Assembly: GCF_036227225.1 (NCBI RefSeq)
Contig: NZ_CP109444.1
Coordinates: 8,909,501-8,973,500 of the forward strand
Direction: 5' to 3'
DNA from: Streptomyces sp. NBC_01478
GTDB taxonomy: Bacteria > Actinomycetota > Actinomycetes > Streptomycetales > Streptomycetaceae
DNA: 64,000 nucleotides
The notes beneath the pieces are model-generated. The model saw only the letters and a program-made list of their open reading frames with translations. It had not been told where the DNA came from and ran no database searches. How positions within the stretch are numbered: position 1 is the first letter of the stretch; the number at the start of each line of letters is the position of its first letter. The translations under genes were made by a program, and so were the position numbers. Shown here piece after piece: positions 35,301-42,242 of the stretch.

Positions 35301-36237
35301 GGCCCTGGGCGACAGGCAGTCGGGTGCCGAGGGTGCGGCTCATCGGGGAGCCGGCGCGCAGGGCGTCGGCCGGGCGCTCGTCCCGTACGGACTCCCTTAT
35401 GGCGGCGGTGAGTTCACGCACCGTGCGACCCGTGTCGCCCCAGCGCTCGGCGAAGCGCGCGGCGAGGAAACCGTCCTGGCCGACCGGCAGTAACTGGGTG
35501 CGCGGGTCACGGGCGCCGAGCAGCTCGGACACGCGCTCGGCGGGCACCCGCGGGGCGTCCGGGCCGCGTCGCAGCAGCACCCGGTGACCGGCCACCACCG
35601 TGGTCTCGGAACCGTCCATCGAGCGCAGCGCCGCCGCGGCGGCCTCGGGCAGGCCCGACTCGGCGAGCAGCGCCAGTTGGCTGTCCAGGACGACCCCGGC
35701 CGCACCACCGGCCACCGCGGCGGCGGCCGTACGGGGCCCGATGCCGCCGCAGGCCCAGACCGGGACGTCCACGCCGGGCTCGTCGAGGAGCCGCTGGAGC
35801 AGCACGAAGGTGCTCAACTCGCCCACCCGGCCGCCGCTTTCGGCACCGCGGGCGATCAGTCCGTGCGCACCGGCGCGGACCGCCGCGAGCGCCTGCTCCG
35901 GGTCGGTGACCTCGACCAGCACCCGGTGCTCCGCGGCGACCTCGCCGATCTGCCAGGGCGCGTCCGCGGCGAGGACCACGGTGTGCGGGACGGCGCCGCC
36001 GCCCGTCGTGAGGTCACCGGGACCGATCCGGCAGTGGGCCGCGATCCGTACCCCGAACGGGCCGGGCGACCAGCGCCGGATACGCGCCAGAGCCTCCCTG
36101 GATCTTCGGTCGCCCAGCCCCAGGTCCAGCACCCCCAGCCCGCCGGCACGGCTGACGGCCGCCGCGAGTCGGGCATCCGGTTCATGGAACGGAGTGATTC
36201 CAATGATCAGTTCTTCGGCGCGCGCGACAGGCGTCAT
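29347..36237 (-). CDS. PUFA-synthase-like megaenzyme: ER(NPD)-KS-AT-ACP-KR
   Basis: A 2296-residue iterative-type synthase. Residues 1-640 form FMN-dependent nitronate-monooxygenase-type barrels, like PfaD enoyl reductases (VWACGGIGPRTAAAAVAGG, and FEGSECGGHVGPRGSFPLWE in the second half). The ketosynthase at about 672-1106 has VDAACASS, EAHGTGT and SQIGHTKCAAG. The acyltransferase at about 1221-1515 has FPGQGSQ and GHSYGEL. A single ACP at about 1700-1760 has LSIDSIKRAEI, the PUFA-type serine motif. The ketoreductase at about 1820-2296 has VLLVGGARGITAKF and VDYAAANDAL. The ATG at 36237 has CGGAGAA upstream; the frame is open further without family character. First gene of a six-gene operon. 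Confidence 0.9.
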   Translation of the reverse strand: MTPVARAEELIIGITPFHEPDARLAAAVSRAGGLGVLDLGLGDRRSREALARIRRWSPGPFGVRIAAHCRIGPGDLTTGGGAVPHTVVLAADAPWQIGEVAAEHRVLVEVTDPEQALAAVRAGAHGLIARGAESGGRVGELSTFVLLQRLLDEPGVDVPVWACGGIGPRTAAAAVAGGAAGVVLDSQLALLAESGLPEAAAAALRSMDGSETTVVAGHRVLLRRGPDAPRVPAERVSELLGARDPRTQLLPVGQDGFLAARFAERWGDTGRTVRELTAAIRESVRDERPADALRAGSPMSRTLGTRLPVAQGPMTRVSDQAEFAAAVAEGGALPFVALALSSGEQSRAVLAETRTAVGKRPWGVGVLGFAPEELRNAQLEAVRELGPTHAIIAGGRPSQAEALERSGISTFLHVPSPGLLRQFLDAGVRRFVFEGSECGGHVGPRGSFPLWEAQLAVLDDFLATAEAGTAEHVEVFFAGGVHDERSAAMVAALAAPLTARGAAVGVLMGTAYLFTEEAVTRGAVQPLFQEQVIHATRTALLETAPGHATRCVPSPFSDNYLDFEAQLRAEGVPDRQIWEKLERLNVGRLRIASKGVERDADGALAAVDEQRQLAEGMFMAGEVAVLRSATTTIDALHRSVTEEAAAFLADSARTARVRLGVEASVEPAAPAPLDVAVIGMACMFPQAPDLPTFWANILGGRDAVDEVPPDRWDPAVHYSPDKGGATPSKWGGFLPRIPFDPLRYGIPPTSLGSIEPVQLLALEAARRSLEDAGYGDRGREFDRARTSVVFGAEAGSDLSNATTLRAVLPSYYGKIPQGIEEQLPTLTEDSFPGMLSNVISGRIANRLDLGGANFTVDAACASSLAAVDVACKELVGGTSDIVLCGGADLHNGINDYVLFSSVHALSPTGRSRAFDNSADGIALGEGVACVVLKRLADAERDGDRIYGVIKGVGSSSDGRSLGLTAPRPEGQRSALERAYRNAGVSPAEVGLVEAHGTGTVVGDRTELAILSEVFTESGARTGSCALGSVKSQIGHTKCAAGLAGLIKTVLSLYTGVKPPTLHMKQPNSAWKEDDSPFVFHARPRPWAAPAEERVAGLSAFGFGGTNFHAVIGAYGEAVPPAHGLDAWPAELFTFRGADRAAARRGIEETLKLAEAGHWKLRDLALSASRRADARHEPVQVAVVARDVEELTGQLRWALAGEHDPARGVHLAEAGADTDAEAGKVAFLFPGQGSQRPGMLADVFIAFPELQHYLHLGRDHADALYPPTAFDDAARDRQQAGLTDTRVAQPALGIAGLAAHALLTEAGVRPDMAAGHSYGELVALCAAGAIAPETLLELSAERAAAILEATGADDPGTMAAVAAGAEDVEQALKAADAPGSVVVANHNSPRQTVISGPTEAVGTAVRLLREAGLGAKRIPVACAFHSPLVAGAGERFARALAQRPVLAPEFPVWSNRTAAPYGEGADAVRAELAAQIGSPVGFVAQIEAMYEAGARVFVEAGPGSVLTRLVGQILGDRPHRTVACEPRQDSGLRGWLDALAQLAVAGLPVRTGWLFNGRDAVDAARTPVPSRPGWTVDGQLVRTAAGALLPGALAPARRVVETTVTTNPADGAGAPGEANRDALISEFLRTSREMVAAQRDVLLTYFGAVQGTVPQGTWVPAPAPAVVEALPQLAALPAAEAPVPQQPAAQPESAPEAVTEADVLRVVLEIISERTGYPVDMIEPDLDLEADLSIDSIKRAEIAGELAQRLGIGGGMDVASLDDAELEDLAKARTAASVTGWLSARLTEPAAPAADTSPAADTSPQEEVTGSAPKRLQLRPVLLPHQDGDNPADPASALSGRRFVVHGDGDASEAVAARLSSYGADAVIVAPEHQLSDADGQVDAVLYLAPLTASAPVLPDAFPVFQAALRRGPRHLLAVQGADGGSAGLHGLFRTVAREYPDTVARVVELADTAPAAVADAVIAELLAPGAEPVVLRTAAGRHGLELVETPLGALATNGAGPAGDGVAEAAAIGLDRDSVVLLVGGARGITAKFAAALAAASRCRIELLGRTAAPAGPEDPATVGARTPAELRAALAGQGGGLTPAEINRTAELLLAQREITATLDELTALGSQARYHSVDFREPDAAVQAVKEIHAEHGRLDGVVYAAGVIEDRLIAEKTTESFQRVYGTKTHGAETLLSALEQLPNGPAFAVLFGSISAVLGNRGQVDYAAANDALQNLGTAWAARTGHRALTVHWGPWAPTGGHHGMVTPELGREYARRGISLIDPEEGTAALLRELAFGDESAGAVVYTASGW

Positions 36238-36605
36238 GATTCTCCGAATAAACGGTGAAACTGCACGGTGGGGGGTTTCGGCAGGGGGGCCGATTGAATT
36301 CGCAGAGGCGCAAGATGGCTGATGGAAAGCTAGCCCCCCTGTTACTCGTCGGTCAACAACGGCCAGGTAAGCAGCCGATGGAGAGGAGTGATCCAGCCAG
36401 CCCGAAACCGGACCCCAAACAACCGAAAACCCTGCCAATTTCCTTCAGAGGGCACAGCATTCGGACCGCAGTGGCGCAAGCGGTCCAAAAACCCCCGATA
36501 TTCATCAGGGGCTCACAGTCCCGAAACACCACTGACGGCGGGACGGAATTATGTAAACGTTGGGTGTCGATGCCTCCTCGCATAAGCCGCGCTAGGTTGG
36601 CATCC
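36238..36605. other. Divergent intergenic region, PUFA-like operon / GPP34 gene
   Basis: 368 bp without a supported gene and lower in GC than its flanks. It must hold the promoter of the six-gene synthase operon (minus) and that of the GPP34 gene (plus). TAGGTT at 36593-36598 lies 8 bp before the GPP34 ATG and would be a -10 for a nearly leaderless message; no convincing -35 partner is seen. I find no strong inverted repeat here. Confidence 0.5.
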
Positions 36606-37211
36606 ATGAGCACACCGCGTGACCTGATGATCGTCGCCCTGGACGTCGCACCGGACCGCCCCGTCGAGACGGGTGATCTTTCGCTCGCGCTCGCCGGAGC
36701 GGAGGTGATCGACCTGATCGCCGCCGGAGCCGTCGCGCTGGACGGCGACCTGATCGTGCCGAACCCCCAAGTCGCCCTGCCGGACGCCCTGTTGGACCAT
36801 GCAGCGAGCGCGCTCGTCCGGCAGACGCCGTACGAGACGGTCGAGGACTGGCTGTGGCGGCGGGGGCGTGGCCTCTCCTCCGCCTATCTCGCCGCGCTGG
36901 AGGCGGAGGGACTGGTCGCCCGGCAGCGCGGACGCTGGCTCCCGGTCCGCACCGGGAAGACGGCCCTGGTCGACTCCCCGGCCCGCTCCCGCGCGGCGGA
37001 CCGCTGGGCCGAGGGCGAGCCCGTCCTCGGCCAGCTCGCCGCGGCCGCCGGCATCGGCGAGGTGTCGAACGAGGACTCCGCGAAGCTCACCGACGAGTCG
37101 CTGGACACGGTCCTGGCCGTCGTCCACGACGCGGTGACGGAGCTGGAGGCGGTGCGGCAGCGGAAGAGCGTCGAGGACGCGGCGTACGACAATGTGTGGC
37201 GCGGGATGTGA
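36606..37211 (+). CDS. GPP34-family phosphoprotein
   Basis: A 201-residue protein of the Golgi phosphoprotein 3 (GPP34) family, common in several copies in Streptomyces. Family features are the N-terminal RDLMIVALDVAPDRPVE, the AGAEVIDLIAAGAVALDGD segment and an EDWLWRRGRGLSSAYLAALE helix. Eukaryotic GOLPH3 binds phosphoinositides; the bacterial role is unknown and no enzyme motif is visible. The ATG at 36606 was chosen over the long upstream open frame because it begins at the conserved family N-terminus. A short GAGGG/CCCTC hairpin overlaps its stop. Confidence 0.82.
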   Translation: MSTPRDLMIVALDVAPDRPVETGDLSLALAGAEVIDLIAAGAVALDGDLIVPNPQVALPDALLDHAASALVRQTPYETVEDWLWRRGRGLSSAYLAALEAEGLVARQRGRWLPVRTGKTALVDSPARSRAADRWAEGEPVLGQLAAAAGIGEVSNEDSAKLTDESLDTVLAVVHDAVTELEAVRQRKSVEDAAYDNVWRGM

Positions 37212-37357
37212 GGGGGACCCCTCGGCTTCGAAGCGCCGCAACTGTCGATAAAACAGGGCCAGTTGGTGGTCCTGTGTCTCAGGTGACGCCACGTCACCCA
37301 TGGTAGGGACAAGCTCCGCGCCGGGCTAGAGCGAAGGGGAGGGCACGCTACCCGCGT

Positions 37358-38800
37358 TCACCGGGACGAAGCCGCCCCCAGCGGAATCGTCACCGTGAAC
37401 ACCGTCGCCCCCGGCTCCGACGTCAGCTCCACCGTGCCGCCGTGCGCCTTCGCCAGCGACCGTGCCACCGCGAGGCCCAGCCCGCTGCCGCCCCGGTCCC
37501 GGGTGCGGGCCTTGTCGACGCGGTAGAAGCGGTCGAAGACCCGGGCGCGGTCGTCCTCCGGGATGCCGGGGCCCGCGTCCGCGACCCGCACCGACGCCGT
37601 GCCGGCCGCGACCGCGAGCGTCACCGACACCGGCGTCCCGGGCGGGGTGTGCACGGCCGCGTTGGTGAGGAGGTTGTCCAGCACCTGCCGGATCCGCACC
37701 GGGTCCACGCGCAGCCGTACCGGATCCTCGCCGAGCTCGGCCGTCAGCGGGCGGTCCGGGTGCCCCGCGCGGAAGGCGTCCGCCGCCTGCCCCACCAGGT
37801 CCACCAGGTCCGCGTCCCGCAGCCGTATCGGGGTCTCCACGTCCGCCGCGTCGAGGCGGGCCAGCAGGAGCAGGTCGTCGAGGAGGATGCCCATGCGGGC
37901 GGCCTCGGCGCGCAGCCGGGCCAGATGCTTGTCGCGCTCCTCGGGCACGTTCGCCGCCGCGTACTGGAACAGGTCCGCGTAGCCGCGCACCGACATCAGC
38001 GGGGTCCGCAGCTCGTGCGAGGCGTCCGCGACGAACCGGCGCAGCCGCTGCTCCGCCTCCGCGCGCACCGCGAGGGAGTCGTCGATGTGCTCCAGCATCG
38101 TGTTGAACGCGGTGCGCAGCTCCTCCACCTCGGGCCCGCCGTCGCCCCGCTCCGCCCGCAGCGGCAGCCGGGCCGCCGACTCGCTGAGGTCGTGCGAGGC
38201 GATGCCGTGGGCCGTGCTCGCCATGTCGCTGAGCGGCCGCAGCCCGCGCCGCAGCAGATGCCGGCCGATCACCACCAGCACCAGCAGCGCCAGCGCGAAC
38301 GCCACCACCTGCACCGTGACGAGCTGCCGTACCGTGCCCTGCACGTCCGCCAGCGGCGCCGCGCTCACCAGGACCACACCGGGCTGGACCTCGCAGGCCC
38401 GCAGCCGGTAGGTGCCCTCGCCGTCGATCGTCACCGTGCGGGAGATCTCCGTCTTGGAGTGCGCCATCGTCTTCGCGAGAGCGGTGAGCGCGCGTGTGTC
38501 GTCCGGGACATCGGAGGGCTTGCGCAGTTTCGCGGTCGTGCCCGAGACGTCGTAGACCGCCGTGTACCAGCCGTAGTACGGCTTGCTCTGGACGATGCCG
38601 TGCGCCGCCGCGTCCTTGGTCTGGACGACCTGGACGAGCTTCATCTGATCGCTGACCTGGCGTTCCAGATAGTCCCGCATATACATCGTGAGGGCCGTGC
38701 CGACGACCGCGAACACGATCAGCGACAGGACGCCCACGCCCAGCGCGAGCCGGGTCCCCAGGCGTACCCGGCGCCAGTTCCGCCGCAGCCGTCCGATCAT
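37358..38800 (-). CDS. Sensor histidine kinase
   Basis: A 480-residue membrane sensor kinase. The first transmembrane helix is at about 18-42 (LGVGVLSLIVFAVVGTALTM), an extracellular sensor of about 120 residues follows, and the second helix is at about 165-190. Then come HAMP, a HisKA domain with phospho-acceptor H262 in ASHELRTPLMSVRGY, and an HATPase domain with NLLTNAAVHTPPG, DAGPGIP and GGSGLGLAVA. The ATG at 38800 overlaps the regulator stop by ATGA. Its stimulus is unknown; the divergent flavin electron-transfer genes make redox or envelope state a plausible input. Confidence 0.92.
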   Translation of the reverse strand: MIGRLRRNWRRVRLGTRLALGVGVLSLIVFAVVGTALTMYMRDYLERQVSDQMKLVQVVQTKDAAAHGIVQSKPYYGWYTAVYDVSGTTAKLRKPSDVPDDTRALTALAKTMAHSKTEISRTVTIDGEGTYRLRACEVQPGVVLVSAAPLADVQGTVRQLVTVQVVAFALALLVLVVIGRHLLRRGLRPLSDMASTAHGIASHDLSESAARLPLRAERGDGGPEVEELRTAFNTMLEHIDDSLAVRAEAEQRLRRFVADASHELRTPLMSVRGYADLFQYAAANVPEERDKHLARLRAEAARMGILLDDLLLLARLDAADVETPIRLRDADLVDLVGQAADAFRAGHPDRPLTAELGEDPVRLRVDPVRIRQVLDNLLTNAAVHTPPGTPVSVTLAVAAGTASVRVADAGPGIPEDDRARVFDRFYRVDKARTRDRGGSGLGLAVARSLAKAHGGTVELTSEPGATVFTVTIPLGAASSR

Positions 38801-39486
38801 TCGGCGGCCTGGCGGATCACATAGCCGAAGCCGCGCACGGTGTGGATCAGCGGATCGTGCCCCTCGTCGAGTTTCCGGCGCAGTCGGCTGACCACCAGTT
38901 CCACCACATTGGAGCGGCCACCGAAGCCGTACTCCCACACATGGTCGAGGATCTGCGCCTTGGTGAGCACGGTCGGCGACTTGCGCAGCAGATAACGCAG
39001 CACCTCGTACTCGGTCGGGGTGAGCGTGATCAGGTGGTCGCCGCGCCGCACCTCCCGGGTGTCCTCGTCCATCGTCAGATCCGCGACCCGCAGCACCGAG
39101 CGCGGGAAACCGGGCCCGGCGCTGCGCCGCAGCACCGTCCGCAGCCGGGCCATCAGCTCCTCCACCGCGAACGGCTTGACCAGGTAGTCGTCACCGCCCC
39201 GGGTCAGCCCCGCGACCCGGTCGGCGACCGCGTCCCGGGCCGTGAGGAACACCACGGGCACCATCGTCCCGGAGTGCCGCAGCCGGTCCAGCACACCGAA
39301 GCCGTCGAGCCCGGGCAGCATCAGGTCGAGCACCACGATGTCCGGCGCGAACTCGGCGGCCACGGTCAGCGCCTCCTCACCGGAGTACGCGCACGCGGCC
39401 TCCCAGCCCTCGTACCGGGCGACCGTCGCGACAAGGTCGGCGATCGGCGGGTCGTCGTCCACGACGAGGAGTCGAACTTTGTCCAC
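38797..39486 (-). CDS. OmpR/PhoB-type response regulator
   Basis: A 229-residue two-component regulator. The receiver has acidic D10-D11-D12, phospho-acceptor D54 in VVLDLMLPG, the threonine of FLTARD and the lysine of LVKPF. The winged-helix domain ends in VVSRLRRKLDEG and TVRGFGYVIR. A GTG start at 39486 gives VDKVRLLVVDDD, the family N-terminus; longer readings only extend into the promoter. Coupled to the downstream kinase. Divergent from the ferric-reductase-like operon across 150 bp, so control of that operon is likely but unproven. Confidence 0.93.
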   Translation of the reverse strand: MDKVRLLVVDDDPPIADLVATVARYEGWEAACAYSGEEALTVAAEFAPDIVVLDLMLPGLDGFGVLDRLRHSGTMVPVVFLTARDAVADRVAGLTRGGDDYLVKPFAVEELMARLRTVLRRSAGPGFPRSVLRVADLTMDEDTREVRRGDHLITLTPTEYEVLRYLLRKSPTVLTKAQILDHVWEYGFGGRSNVVELVVSRLRRKLDEGHDPLIHTVRGFGYVIRQAAE

Positions 39487-39636
39487 CCGCTCATAGTGCG
39501 CCACCCACCGATCGACGCCAGACCCGCGGCACCGCCACACCCACATCGATAGCCACTTGAAAGTTCTTCGACAGGAAAACGACAGCCCCCCGAGGTCAAG
39601 CTCTTCTCCCAGGACCCGATCAAGGAGCTGCCGTCC

Positions 39637-40974
39637 GTGACGACCGTCCAATCACCCCCTGCGCCCCCCACGGCGATACGCCCCAGGGTGGTGGCCCGCA
39701 CGGGCCTGTACGCCGTGCTGGCCGCGAACGTCGCCGTGGTGACCGTCTTCTTCGCCCAGGCCGGATTCGCCTCCAACGCGCTCATCGTCATCGGCCGCCT
39801 CCTCGGCCTCTACGGCGCGCTCGTCATGGCCTTCCAACTGCTGCTCGTGGCCCGCCTGCCCTGGCTCGACCGCCGCATCGGCATGGACCGGATGACCTCC
39901 TGGCACCGCTGGACCGGCTTCGCGCTGCTCTGGACGCTGCTCGGGCACCTCGTCTTCATCGCCTTCGGCTACGCGGAGGGCACCGACACCGGGCCCGTCG
40001 GCGAGGTCGTCGACCTGGCCGAGACCACCGAGGGCATCCTGCGCGCGCTCGTCGCCTTCGCCCTGATCCTCGTCATCGGCGCGACCTCCGCCCGCTACGC
40101 CCGGCGCCGCCTCGCCTACGAGACCTGGCACTTCATCCACCTCTACACCTACGTCGCGGTGGTCCTCGCCTTCACCCACCAGGTCGCGGTCGGTACGACC
40201 TTCACCGCGTCCTCCGCCGCGAAGACGTACTGGTACGCCGTCTGGGGCGTGGCCCTCGGCTCGGTCGCCCTGGGCCGACTGGTCCTGCCCCTGTGGCGGA
40301 ACCTGCGCCACCAGTTCCGGGTCTCGGCGGTCGTCCCCGAGTCCGACAACGTCGTCTCGATCTACATCACCGGCCGCGACCTCGACCGTCTCCCTGCCCA
40401 GGCCGGCCAGTTCTTCCTCTGGCGCTTCCTGACCAAGGACCGCTGGTGGCAGGCCAACCCCTTCTCCCTGTCGGCCGCCCCCGACGGCACCGGCCTCCGC
40501 CTCACCGCCAAGACCGCCGGCGACGGCACGGCCGCCCTGCGCCACCTCAAGGTCGGCACCCGCGTCTTCGCCGAGGGCCCCTACGGCGCCTTCACCACCC
40601 TGCACCGCAGGAAGGCCGAGTCCCTCCTCATCGCCGGCGGCGTCGGCGTCACCCCGATCCGCGCGCTGCTGGAGGACCTGGAGGGCCACGCGGTCGTCAT
40701 CTACCGCGTCTCCGCCGAACGTGACGCCGTCCTCTACGGCGAACTGGCCGAGCTGGCCCGGGCCAAGGGCGCCGAACTGCACCTGCTCACCGGCCCGCCC
40801 GTCCCCGACAAGCTCGCCCCGCGCGAACTGGCCCGCCTCGTACCGGACATCGCCGACCGCGACGTCTTCCTCTGCGGACCGCCCCCGATGATGAACGCGG
40901 TGCTGCGCACCCTCGGCGACATGGGCGTGCCCAAGCAGCAGATCCACTTCGAACGCTTCAGCCTGGCGGGATGA
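39637..40974 (+). CDS. Ferric-reductase-like transmembrane oxidoreductase
   Basis: A 445-residue flavocytochrome. An N-terminal membrane domain (about 20-225) has six hydrophobic segments and histidines placed to hold haem (SWHRWTGF, LGHLVFIAFG, WHFIHLYTYV, FTHQVAVG). A cytoplasmic FAD/NAD(P)H ferredoxin-reductase domain follows (ANPFSLSAAPDG, LIAGGVGVTPIRALLEDL, FLCGPPPMM). It moves electrons from cytoplasmic NAD(P)H across the membrane. The GTG start at 39637 has AAGGAG upstream. First gene of an operon with an FMN-binding protein and ApbE, so the acceptor is probably the flavinylated partner. Confidence 0.9.
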   Translation: MTTVQSPPAPPTAIRPRVVARTGLYAVLAANVAVVTVFFAQAGFASNALIVIGRLLGLYGALVMAFQLLLVARLPWLDRRIGMDRMTSWHRWTGFALLWTLLGHLVFIAFGYAEGTDTGPVGEVVDLAETTEGILRALVAFALILVIGATSARYARRRLAYETWHFIHLYTYVAVVLAFTHQVAVGTTFTASSAAKTYWYAVWGVALGSVALGRLVLPLWRNLRHQFRVSAVVPESDNVVSIYITGRDLDRLPAQAGQFFLWRFLTKDRWWQANPFSLSAAPDGTGLRLTAKTAGDGTAALRHLKVGTRVFAEGPYGAFTTLHRRKAESLLIAGGVGVTPIRALLEDLEGHAVVIYRVSAERDAVLYGELAELARAKGAELHLLTGPPVPDKLAPRELARLVPDIADRDVFLCGPPPMMNAVLRTLGDMGVPKQQIHFERFSLAG

Positions 40975-40984
40975 GAGACATATC

Positions 40985-41428
40985 GTGAAGCGAGTCATAC
41001 CTGTCCTGGTGCTGTCCGTCGCGGGTCTGATCCCCGTGTGGCGCTACGAGCCGTCCATCGGGACGACGACGAGTTCGACGAGTACGCCGAGTACGGCGGC
41101 GGTCTCGACGCCGACTCCCACCTCCACCTCCACGGACGCCTCTTCGCCGACCCCTTCCACGTCCTCGAAGAAGGTCGTCCAGGGCACCGCGATCAACACC
41201 TCCAAGGGCACTGTGCAGGTCCAAGTGACCTTCGAGGGCGACAAGATCAGTGCCGTGAGCATGCTCCAGCAGCCGAACCACCCGCAGACCACGGCGGCCG
41301 TTCCGGTGCTGATCGAGGAGACCCTCAAGGCACAGAGCTCGAAGATCGACACGGTGTCCGGCGCCACGATCACCAGCGACGCCTACGTCCAGTCCCTCCA
41401 GGCCGCGATCGACGCCAAGGGCGCCTGA
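40985..41428 (+). CDS. FMN-binding-domain protein, probable ApbE substrate
   Basis: A 147-residue exported or membrane-anchored protein. An N-terminal hydrophobic stretch (VIPVLVLSVAGLIPVW) is followed by a Thr/Ser/Pro-rich linker of about 40 residues, then an FMN_bind domain. The flavinylation motif is visible as VSGATIT, whose threonine would carry covalent FMN. The GTG start is 11 bp after the reductase stop, and the ApbE ATG follows its stop by one base. Role inferred: extracytoplasmic electron carrier downstream of the ferric-reductase-like protein. Confidence 0.9.
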   Translation: MKRVIPVLVLSVAGLIPVWRYEPSIGTTTSSTSTPSTAAVSTPTPTSTSTDASSPTPSTSSKKVVQGTAINTSKGTVQVQVTFEGDKISAVSMLQQPNHPQTTAAVPVLIEETLKAQSSKIDTVSGATITSDAYVQSLQAAIDAKGA

Positions 41429-41429
41429 A

Positions 41430-42161
41430 ATGAACCGCGTTGAGCATGTGATGGGGTTCCCGGTGTCGTTGCGGGTCGACGACGAAGGCATAGGGGACGA
41501 GACCGCCGACGCGCTGTTCGCCCGGCTGCGCGAGGTCGACGCCCGCTTCAGCCCGTTCCGCGCGGACAGTGAGGTGTGCCGTTACGACCGGGGCGAGCTG
41601 CAACTCCCGGACCTCAGCGCGGACTTGACCGAGGTCCTCGACCTCTGCGAGCAGTACCGGGCGGCCACCGGCGGCGCCTTCGACGTCCGGCTGCCCGGCC
41701 GGCCCCTCGACCCCTGCGCGGTCGTCAAGGGCTGGTCGGTGCAGCGGGCGGCGGAACTGCTCACCGCCGCCGGGGCCCGGCGCTTCATCCTCAACGCCGG
41801 CGGCGACGTCGTCGTGGCCGGCGGTCCCTGGCGAGTGGGCGTACGGCACCCCGAGCACGCCGATCAGTTGTGCACGGTCCTGGAGCTGACCGACGGGGCG
41901 GTGGCGACCTCCGCGCGCTACGAGCGCGGGGACCACATCGTCGACGGCCGCACCGGCCGACCCGCGACCGGACTGCTCAGCATCTCCGTCGTCGCCTCCT
42001 CCCTCACCGAGGCGGACGCCACGGCGACCGCGGCTTTCGCGATGGGCCCGGAGGGCGTCGACTGGGCCGCCGCCCGGCCCGGCTGCGAGGTGTTCGCGGT
42101 CGACGCGGAGCGCCGGGTCCGGCGTACGGCGGGATGTCCGGTCGCGCTCGCGACGGCTTAG
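41430..42161 (+). CDS. apbE: FAD:protein FMN transferase (ApbE)
   Basis: A 243-residue flavin transferase that attaches FMN from FAD to a threonine of its partner. Family motifs are FSPFRADSEVCRY, the KGWSVQRAAELL helix, LNAGGDVVVAGG, and the metal and FAD-binding region ATSARYERGDHIVDGRTGRP with SLTEADATATAAFAMG. No signal peptide is visible. The partner gene lies one base upstream, which makes target assignment strong. A bidirectional terminator follows. Confidence 0.92.
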   Translation: MNRVEHVMGFPVSLRVDDEGIGDETADALFARLREVDARFSPFRADSEVCRYDRGELQLPDLSADLTEVLDLCEQYRAATGGAFDVRLPGRPLDPCAVVKGWSVQRAAELLTAAGARRFILNAGGDVVVAGGPWRVGVRHPEHADQLCTVLELTDGAVATSARYERGDHIVDGRTGRPATGLLSISVVASSLTEADATATAAFAMGPEGVDWAAARPGCEVFAVDAERRVRRTAGCPVALATA

Positions 42162-42188
42162 TTCTTTTCCTCGACCTACGACAAGCGG

Positions 42189-42217
42189 AAGGGCCGCCGG
42201 GGTTACCGGCGGCCCTT
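42189..42217. terminator. Bidirectional hairpin terminator
   Basis: A perfect 12-bp stem, AAGGGCCGCCGG with CCGGCGGCCCTT, around a GGTTA loop. It lies between the convergent ends of apbE and the GT39 gene, with A-rich and T-rich edges on both sides, so it can serve both strands. Confidence 0.9.
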
Positions 42218-42242
42218 CCTGTCGGGAAATGTGGCTGGTGGG

